A DNA stretch of 64,000 nucleotides from Pseudomonas sp. S30 (GCF_016518545.1 NZ_JACVTO010000008.1:178037-242036), one strand, 5' to 3'; counted from the stretch's first letter, positions 11,728-22,892 are shown. The notes: generated by a model from the sequence alone, not told the origin. Numbers and translations are program-made.

Positions 11728-11782
11728 GAATGAACGGACCTGAAGACGGCGACTGCGACAAGGGCGTCAGTCTACCGCCTGC

Positions 11783-12538
11783 TCAGCCGCCGAGGTAGCG
11801 GCCGATCAGCGCCAGGCCGCTGAACAGCACCAGCCAGGTGACCAGGCGCACGAAGGTCTCGCGCGACAACCGCAGGCTCAGGCGCCGGCCCAGCCACAGG
11901 CCGGCGAACATCACCGGCAGCAGGCTGAGCGCCAGCCATGACAGGCTGCTGTCGGCATAGACGCCGGCAATCGCCAGCAACGACAGGCGCACCACGGTGC
12001 TGCAGCTGATCAGCGCACTCTGGGTGGCGCGCACCTGCTCCTTGGTCGGTAGCCGAGCGCTGAGGTAGAGCGCGTAGAGAAACCCGCCGCTGCCGAACAG
12101 GGCGCCGAACACCCCGCCCACCGTCCCCATCGGCACCGCCCAGCCCGCCCCCAGGCGCTGCGGGCGCGCCTTCACCAGCAGGCTGTACAGCGCGTAGGAC
12201 GTCACGAACAGGCCCATCAGCAACAGCAGCAGCTCCGACTTCAGGTTCAGCAGGAACGCCACGCCCAGTGTGCAGCCAAGCGCCATGCACGGTAGCAGGC
12301 GCAGCAGTTCGCCACGGACCACATCACGTCGCGACGGCAGCAGGTTGCCCAGCGCCGCGATGAAGTCCAGCAGCACCAGCAAGGGGATGATCCGCGACAG
12401 CGGCATGAAATGAATCAATACCGGCCCTGCCACCAGTGCGGTGCCGAAGCCGGCGATGCCGAAGACCACATAGGCGGCGCCGATGGCCAGCACAATGGGC
12501 AGCCACTCCAGCGTGGCGTACGGAAGTTGAGCGAGCAT
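11783..12538 (-). CDS. sulfite exporter TauE/SafE family permease
   Basis: This 251-residue integral membrane protein has seven to eight hydrophobic segments and the internal Gly-rich repeats of the TauE/SafE (DUF81) family (VVFGIAGFGTALV near the start and VGGVFGALFGSGG midway). Family members export sulfite, sulfoacetate or related organic anions; the substrate here is unknown. The start ATG at 12538 is preceded by AGGAAT, and the longer open frame runs into the divergent promoter. It is divergent from a LysR regulator 100 bases away, which probably controls it. Confidence 0.9.
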   Translation of the reverse strand: MLAQLPYATLEWLPIVLAIGAAYVVFGIAGFGTALVAGPVLIHFMPLSRIIPLLVLLDFIAALGNLLPSRRDVVRGELLRLLPCMALGCTLGVAFLLNLKSELLLLLMGLFVTSYALYSLLVKARPQRLGAGWAVPMGTVGGVFGALFGSGGFLYALYLSARLPTKEQVRATQSALISCSTVVRLSLLAIAGVYADSSLSWLALSLLPVMFAGLWLGRRLSLRLSRETFVRLVTWLVLFSGLALIGRYLGG

Positions 12539-12579
12539 GGCGCTATTCCTGGGAAGACATGCACAGGTTAGCCCTGCGC

Positions 12580-12594
12580 TAGTCATACCGACTA
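12580..12594. promoter_or_regulatory. candidate LysR-type operator
   Basis: TAGTC (12580-12584) and GACTA (12590-12594) form a perfect dyad with a five-base spacer midway between the divergent permease and LysR genes. LysR regulators usually bind such dyads in the shared promoter. The assignment is by position and symmetry only. Confidence 0.4.
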
Positions 12595-12638
12595 ATATGC
12601 GATGACCCCATGAGCCATCTTGAAAAGGCATATCAAGG

Positions 12639-13517
12639 ATGACGTCCCTGCGCCAGTTGCGTTACTTCGTGGAAATCGCCGACAGCGGCAGCTTCACTGC
12701 GGCAGCCCAGCGACTGTACATCGCTCAATCGGCGCTCAGCCGGCAAATCAAGGAGCTGGAGCAGCAACTCGGCACCGCGCTGCTCGAGCGCACCGCTCGC
12801 CAGCCCAGGCTCACGGCGGCTGGTGAGGTGTTCCTGGGACGCGCCCGGCAAGTGCTCGGCGACCTGGAAAAAGCCGAGCGCCTGGCCTCGGAAGTCGGCC
12901 AGGGTCTGCGTGGCCGCCTGCGCCTGAACCATTCCAGTACCGTGCCCCTGACCGGCGTGCTGCTGGAGCGCCTCGGCGGCTACGTGCGTGGCAACCCCGA
13001 CGTGACGCTGGACATCGCCCAGCAATCGTCGGAGGCGCAGTTGCAGGACATCGCCGACGGCCGGCTGGATCTGGGCCTGCTGCGCCTGCCGGTGCTGCGC
13101 CAGCACCCGGACGTGACCCTGTTGACGCTGTTCGACGAGCCGCTGCTGCTGGCGGTCGCCGCCGGTCATGAACTGGCGGGAGCGAGCGAGGTGAGCGTGC
13201 GGGCACTGAAGACGCAACCTTTCGTGTCGATTCCCCACCGCGACCGTGGCGGGCTGAGTTACCTGTCGGCTTCGGTGTGCCTGGCCGCCGGTTTCTTTCC
13301 CCGCGCAGCGCAAATCGTCTCGCGCAAGACCACGCAGTTGCAGTTGATCCAGGCAGGTCTTGGCGTAGCGCTGCTGCCGGCGAGCATGCGCGAAATCGCT
13401 CCGTCTACCGTGCGATTCATTCCCCTCGTGGAAAACTGCCAGAGCAGTGTGGCACTCGCCAGCCGGCGCGACGCCGGGATCCTGGAGCGGCATTTGCTGA
13501 CCGCGATGAGTGGGTGA
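12639..13517 (+). CDS. LysR-family transcriptional regulator
   Basis: This 292-residue regulator has the standard N-terminal winged HTH (LRQLRYFVEIADSGSF, AAQRLYIAQSALSRQIKELE, residues about 3-60) and a C-terminal two-lobed effector domain. GAAAAGG at 12622-12628 is a suitable ribosome-binding site. It is transcribed away from the TauE-type permease, so control of that exporter is the natural inference. The effector is unknown. Confidence 0.92.
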   Translation: MTSLRQLRYFVEIADSGSFTAAAQRLYIAQSALSRQIKELEQQLGTALLERTARQPRLTAAGEVFLGRARQVLGDLEKAERLASEVGQGLRGRLRLNHSSTVPLTGVLLERLGGYVRGNPDVTLDIAQQSSEAQLQDIADGRLDLGLLRLPVLRQHPDVTLLTLFDEPLLLAVAAGHELAGASEVSVRALKTQPFVSIPHRDRGGLSYLSASVCLAAGFFPRAAQIVSRKTTQLQLIQAGLGVALLPASMREIAPSTVRFIPLVENCQSSVALASRRDAGILERHLLTAMSG

Positions 13518-13612
13518 GCCCTCCCCACTCACATCCAGGATGCCGGCAGCCTCGACGTCGCGAAAGCGCCTGACACAGACAAGCGCGCGGATTGTCCTTT
13601 ATGATGCCCGGC

Positions 13613-14992
13613 ATGATCAGAGACCCTTTCGAACGACTCGGCCTGGACCGCGAAATCCTCACCGTCAGCCAACTCAATGGCCGCGCCCGCGTGCTACTCG
13701 AAGACGTGTTTCGCAGCGTCTGGGTGAAAGGCGAGATTTCCAACCTTGCCCGCCCGGCCTCCGGCCACCTGTACTTCACCCTCAAGGACAGCGGCGCCCA
13801 GGTGCGTTGCGCGCTGTTCCGACAGAATGCCGCCCGGGTTCGCCAGGCCCTGCGTGACGGCCTGGCGGTCAAGGTCCGTGGCAAGGTGTCGCTGTTCGAG
13901 GGGCGCGGCGACTACCAGCTGATCCTCGACAGCGTCGAGCCGGCCGGCGACGGCGCGCTGCGCCTGGCCTTCGAGGCGCTGAAGGAGAAGCTCGGCGCCG
14001 AAGGCCTGTTCGCCGCCGAGGCCAAGCGCGCGCTGCCCGCCCATCCCCGGCGCATCGGCATCGTCACCTCGCCCACGGGCGCGGTGATCCGCGACATCAT
14101 CAGCGTGTTCGGCCGTCGTGCCCCTCAGGTCGAACTCAACCTGATCCCTACCGCCGTCCAGGGCCGCGAAGCCATCGGCCAGATCGTGCGCGCGCTGCAA
14201 CGGGCCGACAGCCTCGGCTTCGACGCGCTGATCCTGGCCCGCGGGGGTGGCTCGCTGGAAGACCTGTGGTGCTTCAACGAAGAACCGGTGGCGCGGGCCA
14301 TCGCCGCGTGCGTGACGCCCATCGTCAGTGCCGTGGGGCACGAGACCGATGTGTCGATCAGCGACTTCGTCGCCGACGTGCGTGCACCCACCCCGTCTGC
14401 CGCCGCCGAGCTGCTGGCACCGGACAGCAGCGGCCTGCTGCAACGCCTGGACAGCCTGCAGCGCCGCCTGCTGCTGCGCGTGCAGGCACGGTTGAGTCAC
14501 GAGCGCCTGCGCCTGGACGGCCTCACCCGACGCCTGCGTCACCCCCGCGAGCGCCTGCGCCAGCAAGCCCAGCGCCTGGACGACCTGGACATGCGCCTGC
14601 GCCGCGCCTTCATGCTCGACCTGAACCAGCGTCAGCAGCGCCTGGGCCGCCTGGACACACGCCTGACCGCGCAACACCCCGGACGCACCCTGGCGTTGCT
14701 CGGCCAACGCCTGGACAACCTGGCCGAGCGCCTGCCGCGAGCCATGCAGGGCGTGCTCAAGGACCGCCGGCAGCGCTTGCAGGCGCATGTACAGACGCTG
14801 CAGATCGTCAGCCCGCTGGCCACCCTCGCCCGCGGCTACAGCATCCTGCTCGACGAGCGGGGCCAGGCGATTCGCAGCGCCGCGCAGACCCGCAACGGCC
14901 AGCGCCTCACTGCCCGCCTGGCCGAAGGCGAGCTGCAGGTGCGGGTGGAAGACAATCACCAGACTCCGGTCACCCTTTCGCTATTGGACTGA
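13613..14992 (+). CDS. xseA: exodeoxyribonuclease VII large subunit
   Basis: This 459-residue subunit degrades single-stranded DNA together with XseB. It has an N-terminal OB-fold (residues about 10-105), the conserved catalytic region with GIVTSPTGAVIRDI and ARGGGSLEDLWCFNEE, the SAVGHETDVSISDFVADVRAPTPSAAAE block, and a long Arg/Leu/Gln-rich coiled coil (about 280-400). The start MIRDPFERLGL agrees with the family. An in-frame ATG seven codons upstream is possible, and neither has a strong ribosome-binding site. The M23 peptidase gene follows after three bases. Confidence 0.97.
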   Translation: MIRDPFERLGLDREILTVSQLNGRARVLLEDVFRSVWVKGEISNLARPASGHLYFTLKDSGAQVRCALFRQNAARVRQALRDGLAVKVRGKVSLFEGRGDYQLILDSVEPAGDGALRLAFEALKEKLGAEGLFAAEAKRALPAHPRRIGIVTSPTGAVIRDIISVFGRRAPQVELNLIPTAVQGREAIGQIVRALQRADSLGFDALILARGGGSLEDLWCFNEEPVARAIAACVTPIVSAVGHETDVSISDFVADVRAPTPSAAAELLAPDSSGLLQRLDSLQRRLLLRVQARLSHERLRLDGLTRRLRHPRERLRQQAQRLDDLDMRLRRAFMLDLNQRQQRLGRLDTRLTAQHPGRTLALLGQRLDNLAERLPRAMQGVLKDRRQRLQAHVQTLQIVSPLATLARGYSILLDERGQAIRSAAQTRNGQRLTARLAEGELQVRVEDNHQTPVTLSLLD

Positions 14993-14995
14993 TCC

Positions 14996-15823
14996 ATGAC
15001 TCGCCTGCTCGCTCCCCTGCTCGCCCTCTGCGCCCTGATGCTGTCCAGCACCGCGCAGGCCAGCTACATCACCCGCGCCCTGAACAAGCCGGTGCCCGGC
15101 GGCGTCGCGGTGGTCGATCTCGGCCCGGCCAGCAGCGCCCCGAGCGCGCGCTTCGACGGCAAGCCGGTGCTGGTGGTGCGCGAGCAGGATCGCTGGCTGG
15201 CCATCGTCGGCATCCCCCTGACCCAGAAACCTGGCCCGGCCAGCCTGAGCCAGGGTACGCGCACCCTGACGTTCGACGTCGGCAGCAAGCGCTACCCGGA
15301 ACAGCGCATCACCTTGAAGAACACACGCCAGGTCAATCCCGAACCGCAGGATCTCGAACGCATCGACCGCGAGCTCGCCGAGCAGATCAAGGCCTATCGC
15401 AGCTTCAGCCCTGTCACACCGAGCAACCTGATCCTCGACAAGCCGGTCAATGGCCCGCTGTCGAGCAAGTTCGGCGTGCGCCGCTTCTTCAACGGCGAGG
15501 AGCGCAACCCCCATGCCGGGCTGGACTTCGCCGTCCCTGCCGGGACGCCGATCAAGACCCCGGCCAATGGCAAGGTGATACTGGTCGGCGACTACTTCTT
15601 CAATGGCCGCACGGTGTTCGTCGACCACGGCCAGGGCTTCATCAGCATGTTCTGCCACATGTCCAAGGTGGACGTGAAGCCCGGCCAGATGCTGCGTCGA
15701 GGGGATGTGGTCGGACGGGTCGGCTCGACCGGCCGTGCGACGGGCCCGCACATGCACTGGAACGTGAGCCTGAATGATGCCCGTGTGGATCCGGCGATCT
15801 TCATCGGCGCATTCCAGCCCTGA
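14996..15823 (+). CDS. M23-family metallopeptidase, periplasmic
   Basis: This 275-residue protein has a signal peptide (MTRLLAPLLALCALMLSSTAQA), an N-terminal beta-rich region, and a C-terminal LytM domain (about residues 155-265). Zinc-site motifs are complete: HAGLD (HxxxD) and HMHW (HxH), with the His of FCHMS between them. M23 enzymes cut peptidoglycan cross-bridges; some only activate amidases, but an intact metal site argues for activity here. It follows xseA by three bases and is probably co-transcribed. Confidence 0.93.
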   Translation: MTRLLAPLLALCALMLSSTAQASYITRALNKPVPGGVAVVDLGPASSAPSARFDGKPVLVVREQDRWLAIVGIPLTQKPGPASLSQGTRTLTFDVGSKRYPEQRITLKNTRQVNPEPQDLERIDRELAEQIKAYRSFSPVTPSNLILDKPVNGPLSSKFGVRRFFNGEERNPHAGLDFAVPAGTPIKTPANGKVILVGDYFFNGRTVFVDHGQGFISMFCHMSKVDVKPGQMLRRGDVVGRVGSTGRATGPHMHWNVSLNDARVDPAIFIGAFQP

Positions 15824-15877
15824 AACGCCTTGGAAACGCAGCAGCCTGTGGAGCGGGTGCAATGGCGATGGCAGCCA

Positions 15878-15894
15878 CTGACCGCCACGGTCAG
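15878..15894 (+). terminator. hairpin after the M23 peptidase gene
   Basis: CTGACCG (15878-15884) and CGGTCAG (15888-15894) form a tight hairpin about 55 bases after the stop. There is no T-run, so rho-independent termination is uncertain. Confidence 0.35.
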
Positions 15895-15946
15895 TCGTTG
15901 CGCCACAGAAAAATACCGCGCAACAATCTAGAATATGTGCTCGTCA

Positions 15947-15995
15947 TTGAGCCATAAAATCTCAATAGCACGGTTTATTTGAGCATTTATCTCAA
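15947..15995. promoter_or_regulatory. two TTGAG/CTCAA dyads upstream of leuA
   Basis: Two inverted repeats with the same half-sites lie in AT-rich DNA before the leuA leader: TTGAG 15947-15951 with CTCAA 15961-15965, and TTGAG 15979-15983 with CTCAA 15991-15995. Spacers are nine and seven bases. They may be a regulator site overlapping the promoter; I cannot name the protein. The rest of 15824-16045 shows no gene. Confidence 0.35.
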
Positions 15996-16045
15996 TTTTT
16001 TTCGGCCGCTTGCCAACCTTCGGTCCACTGGTTAGGGTTGATCCC

Positions 16046-16123
16046 ATGAAAACCGCCACCGTCCTCATTCTGCTTCGTCAACACCGCAGCCTTTGCCTGG
16101 TCAGCGCACGACTACCCGGGTGA
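16046..16123 (+). CDS. possible leu leader peptide (25 residues)
   Basis: An ATG preceded by TTAGGG opens a 25-codon frame ending in TGA at 16121-16123. Six of its 25 residues are leucine, including the run LILL at residues 7-10. It ends 76 bases before leuA. A short Leu-rich leader before a leucine biosynthesis gene is what ribosome-mediated attenuation would need. However, I see no good rho-independent terminator between it and leuA, only a weak GGCC/GGCC hairpin, so the mechanism is not shown. Confidence 0.35.
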   Translation: MKTATVLILLRQHRSLCLVSARLPG

Positions 16124-16199
16124 ATCGCATCGCCCCGCCGCTTCGTCTCGTCATCGCTTGACAGGCCCGATCAGGCCGCACCTCTAAAGGATTGCTCCA

Positions 16200-17873
16200 A
16201 TGACCATGCTCAAAGACCCTTCCAAGAAATACCGCGCCTTCCCCACCATCGACCTCCCGGACCGCACCTGGCCTTCCAAGGCAATCACCCAGGCGCCGAT
16301 CTGGTGCAGCTCCGACCTGCGCGACGGTAACCAGTCGCTGATCGAGCCGATGGATGCGGAAAAGAAGCTGCGCTTCTGGAAGACCCTGGTGCAGGTTGGC
16401 GTCAAGGAGATCGAAGCGGCCTTCCCATCGGCTTCGCAGACCGACTTCGACTTCGTGCGCACACTGATCGAAGACGGCCACATTCCTGAGGACACCACCA
16501 TCCAGGTGCTCACCCAGGCCCGCGAAGACCTCATCGAGCGCACCTTCGAATCGCTGCGCGGTGCCAAGAAGGCCATCGTCCACCTGTACAACGCCACCTG
16601 TCCGTCGTTCCGCCGCATCGTCTTCAACCAGGACAAGCAGGGCGTCAAGGACATCGCCGTGAATGCGGCCAAGCTGTTCGTCAAGTACGCTGCGCAGCAG
16701 CCGGACACCCAGTGGACCTTCCAGTACTCCCCTGAGACCTTCAGCGCCACGGAAATGGAGTTCGCCAAGGAAGTGTGCGACGCCGTGATCGCAGTGTGGA
16801 ACCCGACGCCCGCGCACAAGATCATCCTCAACCTGCCAGCGACCGTCGAAGTGGCCACGCCCAACGTCTACGCCGACCAGATCGAATGGTTCTGCCGCAA
16901 CGTCAGCCGTCGCGACAGCGTGATCATCAGTCTGCACACCCACAACGACCGGGGCACCGGCATCGCCGCTACCGAACTGGGTCTGATGGCCGGTGCCGAC
17001 CGTGCCGAAGGCTGCCTGTTCGGCAACGGCGAGCGCACCGGCAACGTCGACCTGGTGACCCTGGCGCTGAACCTTTATACCCAGGGCATCGATCCGCAGC
17101 TGGACTTCTCCGACATCGATGGCGTGCGCAAGGTGGTGGAGGAGTGCAACCAACTGCCGGTACACCCGCGTCACCCTTATGTCGGCGATTTGGTGCACAC
17201 CGCCTTCTCCGGCTCGCACCAGGATGCGATCCGCAAGGGCTTCGCCCAACAGAAGGACGGCGAACTGTGGGAAGTACCCTATCTGCCGATCGATCCAGCC
17301 GACATCGGCCGCAGCTACGAGGCGGTCATTCGCGTCAACAGCCAGTCCGGCAAGGGCGGTATCACCTATCTGCTGGAGCAGGAGTACGGCATCAGCCTGC
17401 CGCGCCGCATGCAGATCGAGTTCAGCCAGGTGGTGCAGGGCGAGACCGACCGCCTGGGCCTGGAAATGACCGCCCAGCAGATCTACAGCCTGCTGCACAA
17501 GGAGTACCTGCAAGCCAACGCGCCGTACGCGCTGGTCAGCCATCGCCTGCAGGAAGAGAACGGCAGCAGCGCCGTGGAAGTGGAAGTTGCCGGTGAAGGC
17601 GAAACCACCCTGCACTGGCGCGGCAAGGGCAACGGCGCCCTCGAGGCGCTGGTGGCCGGCCTGCCCGTCGCAGTGGAGATCATGGACTACAACGAGCACG
17701 CCATTGGCGCTGGCACCAACGCCAAGGCGGCAGCCTACATCGAACTGCGTGTGGCGGGTGGCCGTCCGGTGCATGGCGTGGGCATCGATGAAAACATCAC
17801 CACGGCCAGCTTCAAGGCGCTGTTCAGTGCTCTGAACCGCTCACTGAGCCAGCAGACCGCCAAAGCGGCCTGA
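16200..17873 (+). CDS. leuA: 2-isopropylmalate synthase
   Basis: This 557-residue enzyme condenses acetyl-CoA with 2-oxoisovalerate, the first step of leucine synthesis. The TIM-barrel catalytic domain shows [16 protein letters not shown] near residue 40 and the metal site HTHNDRGTG near 245. The C-terminal region (about 430-557) is the leucine-sensing regulatory domain, so feedback inhibition is expected. Length and N-terminus fit the long-form LeuA of pseudomonads. AAAGGA at about 16187 is the ribosome-binding site, and a strong terminator follows the stop. Confidence 0.98.
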   Translation: MTMLKDPSKKYRAFPTIDLPDRTWPSKAITQAPIWCSSDLRDGNQSLIEPMDAEKKLRFWKTLVQVGVKEIEAAFPSASQTDFDFVRTLIEDGHIPEDTTIQVLTQAREDLIERTFESLRGAKKAIVHLYNATCPSFRRIVFNQDKQGVKDIAVNAAKLFVKYAAQQPDTQWTFQYSPETFSATEMEFAKEVCDAVIAVWNPTPAHKIILNLPATVEVATPNVYADQIEWFCRNVSRRDSVIISLHTHNDRGTGIAATELGLMAGADRAEGCLFGNGERTGNVDLVTLALNLYTQGIDPQLDFSDIDGVRKVVEECNQLPVHPRHPYVGDLVHTAFSGSHQDAIRKGFAQQKDGELWEVPYLPIDPADIGRSYEAVIRVNSQSGKGGITYLLEQEYGISLPRRMQIEFSQVVQGETDRLGLEMTAQQIYSLLHKEYLQANAPYALVSHRLQEENGSSAVEVEVAGEGETTLHWRGKGNGALEALVAGLPVAVEIMDYNEHAIGAGTNAKAAAYIELRVAGGRPVHGVGIDENITTASFKALFSALNRSLSQQTAKAA

Positions 17874-17890
17874 GCGTCACGGTGAAGCCA

Positions 17891-17918
17891 AGCCCGCATC
17901 TCTGGATGCGGGCTTTTT
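17891..17918 (+). terminator. rho-independent terminator of leuA
   Basis: AGCCCGCATC (17891-17900) pairs perfectly with GATGCGGGCT (17905-17914) over a TCTG loop and is followed by a run of T. Confidence 0.92.
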
Positions 17919-17933
17919 CGTTTCTGACAGGCG

Positions 17934-17961
17934 AAAAAAAGGGGCGCCGACCAAGCGCCCC
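17934..17961 (-). terminator. rho-independent terminator of zwf-pgl-eda
   Basis: GGGGCGC (17941-17947) and GCGCCCC (17955-17961) form the stem. Read on the minus strand, the stem is followed by seven T (the A-run at 17934-17940). It lies about 30 bases beyond the eda stop. Confidence 0.88.
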
Positions 17962-17992
17962 ACAAGCCGTGCAGCACACAACGAAAGCGGTA

Positions 17993-18667
17993 TCAGCCCA
18001 GCAGGGCCATGGCCTCGGCGCTGCACGCCTCGATCCGCGCCCAGTCGCCATTCTTGACCCAGCTGCTGTCGAGCATCCAGGTGCCTCCCACGCACATCAC
18101 GTTGGGCAGCGCCATGTAGTTGCGCGCGTTGCCAGGATTCACGCCGCCGGTAGGGCAGAAACGAATGTCGCCGAACGGGCCACCATAGGCCTTGATCGCG
18201 GCGATCCCGCCCACCACTTCCGCCGGGAACAGCTTGAAGCGGCGGTAGCCCAGGGCATAGCCGGCCATGATTTCCGACGGCGTGCTGATGCCAGGCAGCA
18301 GCGGAATGTCACTGCGCACACCGGCCTGGAGTACGTCGGCGGTGATGCCGGGGGTGACCACGAACTGGGCACCCGCCGCCTCGACGGCCGCGAACATCGC
18401 CGGGTCGAGTACGGTGCCCGCGCCGATGCACAGCTCCGGACGCTGCTCGCGCAGGACGCGAATCGCCTGGAGCCCGTGTTCGGAGCGCAAGGTCACCTCC
18501 AGGGTGCGGATCCCGCCGGCGGCCAGGGCATCGGCCAGCGGCAGGATGTCCTGCTCGCGAGCGATGGTGATCACCGGAAGGATGCGTGCCCGTGCGCAGA
18601 TTTCATCGATGCGGGTGGCCTTCTCGGCCATGGAGCGCAGCGGTTGGGGGCGTTCAAGCGTGGTCAT
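17993..18667 (-). CDS. eda: KDPG aldolase
   Basis: This 224-residue class I aldolase splits 2-keto-3-deoxy-6-phosphogluconate into pyruvate and glyceraldehyde-3-phosphate, the last step of the Entner-Doudoroff pathway. Conserved blocks are visible: LEVTLRSEHGL, GAGTVLD, the catalytic Glu region, and the Schiff-base lysine in RRFKLFPAE. The start MTTLERPQPL is chosen by family agreement. It follows pgl by 17 bases as the third gene of zwf-pgl-eda and ends before a strong terminator. Confidence 0.97.
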   Translation of the reverse strand: MTTLERPQPLRSMAEKATRIDEICARARILPVITIAREQDILPLADALAAGGIRTLEVTLRSEHGLQAIRVLREQRPELCIGAGTVLDPAMFAAVEAAGAQFVVTPGITADVLQAGVRSDIPLLPGISTPSEIMAGYALGYRRFKLFPAEVVGGIAAIKAYGGPFGDIRFCPTGGVNPGNARNYMALPNVMCVGGTWMLDSSWVKNGDWARIEACSAEAMALLG

Positions 18668-18684
18668 GACAGTGAATCCTTGGC

Positions 18685-19384
18685 TCATGGACACCAGTAG
18701 AGGTCCAGGGGGTCGTGAAGAAAGGCGCGAATCGGCATCTGGGTCGCATCATCGGCGGCCAGCGCAGCGCGCAGGGCGGCGAGTTTGCCAGGGCCCTGCA
18801 CCGACAGCGCGGTAAAGGCGGCGCTGGACAGCAGCGCGCGGGACATCGAAAGGCGCTGGTGCGGCACGCTCGGCGCCAGCATCGCCAGACAGCGACGGGT
18901 GCTTTCGGGGTCGAGGCCTTCGGCCAGGTTCGGGCTGCCTGGGAACAGCGACGCGGTATGCCCGTCGTCGCCCATGCCCAGCACCAGGACATCGATGGGC
19001 GGCAGATCCGCCAGGGCCTGATCGGCGGCCTGCGCAGCAGCTTCGAGGGTCTCGGCCCGCTGGTAGAGCCCGAGCAGGCGAGCCTTGGCAGCCGGCCCCT
19101 TTAGCAGGTGGCGAGCCAGCAGACCGGCATTGCTGTCGGCATGTTCGACCGGCACCCAGCGTTCATCGGCCAGCGACACGGTGACCTGCGACCAGTCCAG
19201 CACCTGCGCGGACAGTTGTTCGAGGAAGACGACCGGGCTGCGGCCACCGGAGACCACCAGGCAGGCCCGGCCCTTCTCGGCCAGCGCCGCGCGCAGGCGT
19301 TCGGCGACATCAGCGGCCAGGGTCGCGGCCAGGCGCTTGCTGTCGGTCGATTCATGAAGCGTGACGTTCGTCGGCAGTGGCAGT

Positions 19385-19398
<14 letters not shown>
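18685..19398 (-). CDS. pgl: 6-phosphogluconolactonase
   Basis: This 237-residue enzyme hydrolyses 6-phosphogluconolactone made by Zwf. It has the SIS-like fold motifs of the NagB/DevB family: [18 protein letters not shown], and the catalytic loop [15 protein letters not shown]. The start MAISELPLP overlaps the end of zwf by 14 bases, pointing to translational coupling. An ATG five codons upstream is possible. It belongs to the HexR-controlled zwf operon. Confidence 0.96.
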
Positions 19399-20854
<1,456 letters not shown>

Positions 20855-20918
20855 GATGTTGGTTCTTTTATTAAAGTGGACGTAGGAATACCGTTTTCAG
20901 CCATACATTTCAAGAAGG

Positions 20919-20936
20919 ATGTAGTAAAAACAACAA
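20919..20936. promoter_or_regulatory. candidate HexR operator, zwf-hexR
   Basis: ATGTAGT (20919-20925) and ACAACAA (20930-20936) form a near-perfect dyad with a four-base A spacer, matching the TTGT...ACAA pattern reported for HexR in P. putida. It lies between the divergent zwf and hexR genes. The same 7-4-7 geometry recurs before gap. Confidence 0.7.
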
Positions 20937-21055
20937 CATTACCCCCTCACACATGGGGCGAGTGGTATGACAAACTCGCCCCCAGTACGATAGACAACCC
21001 CTGCACCATGCCCGCTGTTCCCGCAGCCGGCCGAGTTTCCGACCAAGGACATCCC

Positions 21056-21928
21056 ATGGACCGTGTGCGAAACCTCCTGGAACAGATCCAGGGACGCCTC
21101 GACGAGTTGAACAAGGCCGAGCGCAAAGTGGCCGAGGTCATCCTGCTCAATCCCCAGCAGGCCACCCGCTTCAGCATCGCCGCCCTGGCCCAGGCGGCCA
21201 AGGTCAGCGAGCCGACCGTCAATCGCTTCTGCCGCTCGTTCGGCGTCAGCGGCTACCCCGAGTTGAAGCTGCAACTGGCACAGAGCCTGGCCAGTGGCGC
21301 TGCCTACGTCAGCCGCGCGGTGGAAGCCGACGACGATCCAGCCGCCTACACCCAGAAGATCTTCGCCAGCGCCATCGCTTCCCTCGACAGTGCCTGCCAG
21401 CAGATCGACCCGCAGCAGGTCAGCCGCGCCGTGGACATGATGATCCAGGCCCGGCAGATCCATTTCTTCGGCCTGGGCGCCTCGGCGCCCGTGGCCATGG
21501 ATGCCCAGCACAAGTTCTTCCGGTTCAACCTGGCCGTGTCGGCCCATCCGGACGTGCTCATGCAACGCATGCTGGCCTCGGTGGCGCACACCGGCGACCT
21601 GTTCGTGATCATTTCCTACACCGGGCGCACCCGCGAACTGGTCGAAGTGGCCCGCCAGGCCCGGGAGAACGGCGCCTCGGTGCTGGGCATCACGGCCGCC
21701 GGCTCGCCGTTGGCCAAGGCGTGCAGCATGAGCCTGCACCTGCCCTTGCCGGAAGACACCGACATCTACATGCCCATGACCTCGCGCATCATCCAGTTGA
21801 CGGTGCTGGACGTTCTGGCCACCGGCATGACCTTGCGCCGCGGCTCGGACTTCCAGCCCCACTTGCGCAAGATCAAGGAAAGCCTCAACGCCAGCCGCTA
21901 CCCGGCCCAGGACACCGACCTCAGTTGA
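21056..21928 (+). CDS. hexR: HexR, RpiR-family repressor of glucose catabolism
   Basis: This 290-residue regulator represses zwf-pgl-eda, edd-glk and gap and is released by KDPG (known for P. putida HexR). It has an N-terminal RpiR HTH (residues about 1-75, with [21 protein letters not shown]) and a C-terminal SIS sugar-phosphate domain (about 120-260, with [18 protein letters not shown] and [10 protein letters not shown]). The start ATG has AAGGA seven bases upstream; the 60 open codons before it overlap the promoter. Its end overlaps the convergent mutarotase gene by eight bases. Confidence 0.97.
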   Translation: MDRVRNLLEQIQGRLDELNKAERKVAEVILLNPQQATRFSIAALAQAAKVSEPTVNRFCRSFGVSGYPELKLQLAQSLASGAAYVSRAVEADDDPAAYTQKIFASAIASLDSACQQIDPQQVSRAVDMMIQARQIHFFGLGASAPVAMDAQHKFFRFNLAVSAHPDVLMQRMLASVAHTGDLFVIISYTGRTRELVEVARQARENGASVLGITAAGSPLAKACSMSLHLPLPEDTDIYMPMTSRIIQLTVLDVLATGMTLRRGSDFQPHLRKIKESLNASRYPAQDTDLS

Positions 21929-22775
21929 GCCGATGGGCCTGCAAGCGCAAGCGGGCGCGTTGCCCTGGCGCCAGGCTCAGGCTCTGGCCACTGCCGCTGG
22001 CCGCCTCCACGCAGACGAAACCCTGGCTTTCGCGTCCGCTCACGCCCATCAGCGGTCGATTGCCCGGATGCCAGACCACGGTGTCGTCGCTGTCGCTGGT
22101 GTCGATGTACAGCTCGCGCTCCCAGGCCTGGTCGTGCAGCTGCACCTTCGGCGTCCCTGGGTAGACCTTCTGGCAGCCGCCCTTGAGGGTGAGCGCACCC
22201 TGCTCCCGGCAGGCCTGGCGGTTGAGTCGATCATAGCCCTGGATGTCTTCGAGGCCTGACAGCGCGATCTTCGAGACATCACTGATGCGCCAGAACGCCA
22301 GCAGCGCGTGGCTCAACTGGCAGGGCTGGCTGTCCTGGTGTTCGGTGCTCAGGCTCAGCTCCATGCTCGCGCCCAGTCGAGCGTGCAAGTCCACCTGCCA
22401 GTCGCACAGGTCGAGGCGCCAGGTGAGCCGGACGCCCTCCTCGTCCTCGCGGCTGTCCAGCAACTTCCAGTCCAGCAACCGACCCCAGCCATGGGCCGGC
22501 CACAAGTCTTCGCTGGGGTGACGGCCATACCAGGGCCAGCACACCGGCACGCCGCCACGGATCGCGCCGACCTGCGGCCACTGCTCGGCGCACCACAGCC
22601 AGGGCTTTTCACCGGTCGGCTGAAAGTGCAGCAACTGCGCGCCCTGGCGGCTGAACACGGCCTGGCAGCGAGGATGGTCGATGATCAGGACATCACGCTG
22701 CTGGTGCCGCTCCCACTCGAAAACCGGCCGCGGCCGTTGCGAGGTGAAGAAGCGTTGAAGCGGATGCTCGGACAT
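21921..22775 (-). CDS. D-hexose-6-phosphate mutarotase (YeaD-type aldose epimerase)
   Basis: This 284-residue protein interconverts anomers of hexose-6-phosphates, feeding Zwf with the right anomer. Family blocks are present: GAQLLHFQP, the conserved [17 protein letters not shown], and QACREQG near the binding-site His/Glu. It lies beyond gtsABCD-oprB on the same strand, but a strong hairpin terminator and a MITE-like element separate it from oprB. Its last eight bases overlap hexR. Confidence 0.93.
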   Translation of the reverse strand: MSEHPLQRFFTSQRPRPVFEWERHQQRDVLIIDHPRCQAVFSRQGAQLLHFQPTGEKPWLWCAEQWPQVGAIRGGVPVCWPWYGRHPSEDLWPAHGWGRLLDWKLLDSREDEEGVRLTWRLDLCDWQVDLHARLGASMELSLSTEHQDSQPCQLSHALLAFWRISDVSKIALSGLEDIQGYDRLNRQACREQGALTLKGGCQKVYPGTPKVQLHDQAWERELYIDTSDSDDTVVWHPGNRPLMGVSGRESQGFVCVEAASGSGQSLSLAPGQRARLRLQAHRLN

Positions 22776-22821
22776 TTTTCAGAAAACTCTTGTTGTTGAG
22801 ACAGCGCTATCTTTGACCCGG

Positions 22822-22850
22822 AAAAACATCCACTGCCAGGCAGTGGATGT
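22822..22850 (-). terminator. rho-independent terminator of gtsABCD-oprB
   Basis: A 12-bp stem, CATCCACTGCC (22827-22837) against GGCAGTGGATG (22839-22849) with one flanking A-T pair, is followed on the minus strand by five T (the A-run at 22822-22826). It ends transcription after oprB and before the mutarotase gene. Confidence 0.85.
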
Positions 22851-22892
22851 CGGGGGTGGGGATGCGGTGGCGTAAATTTACAACAATCGTTC

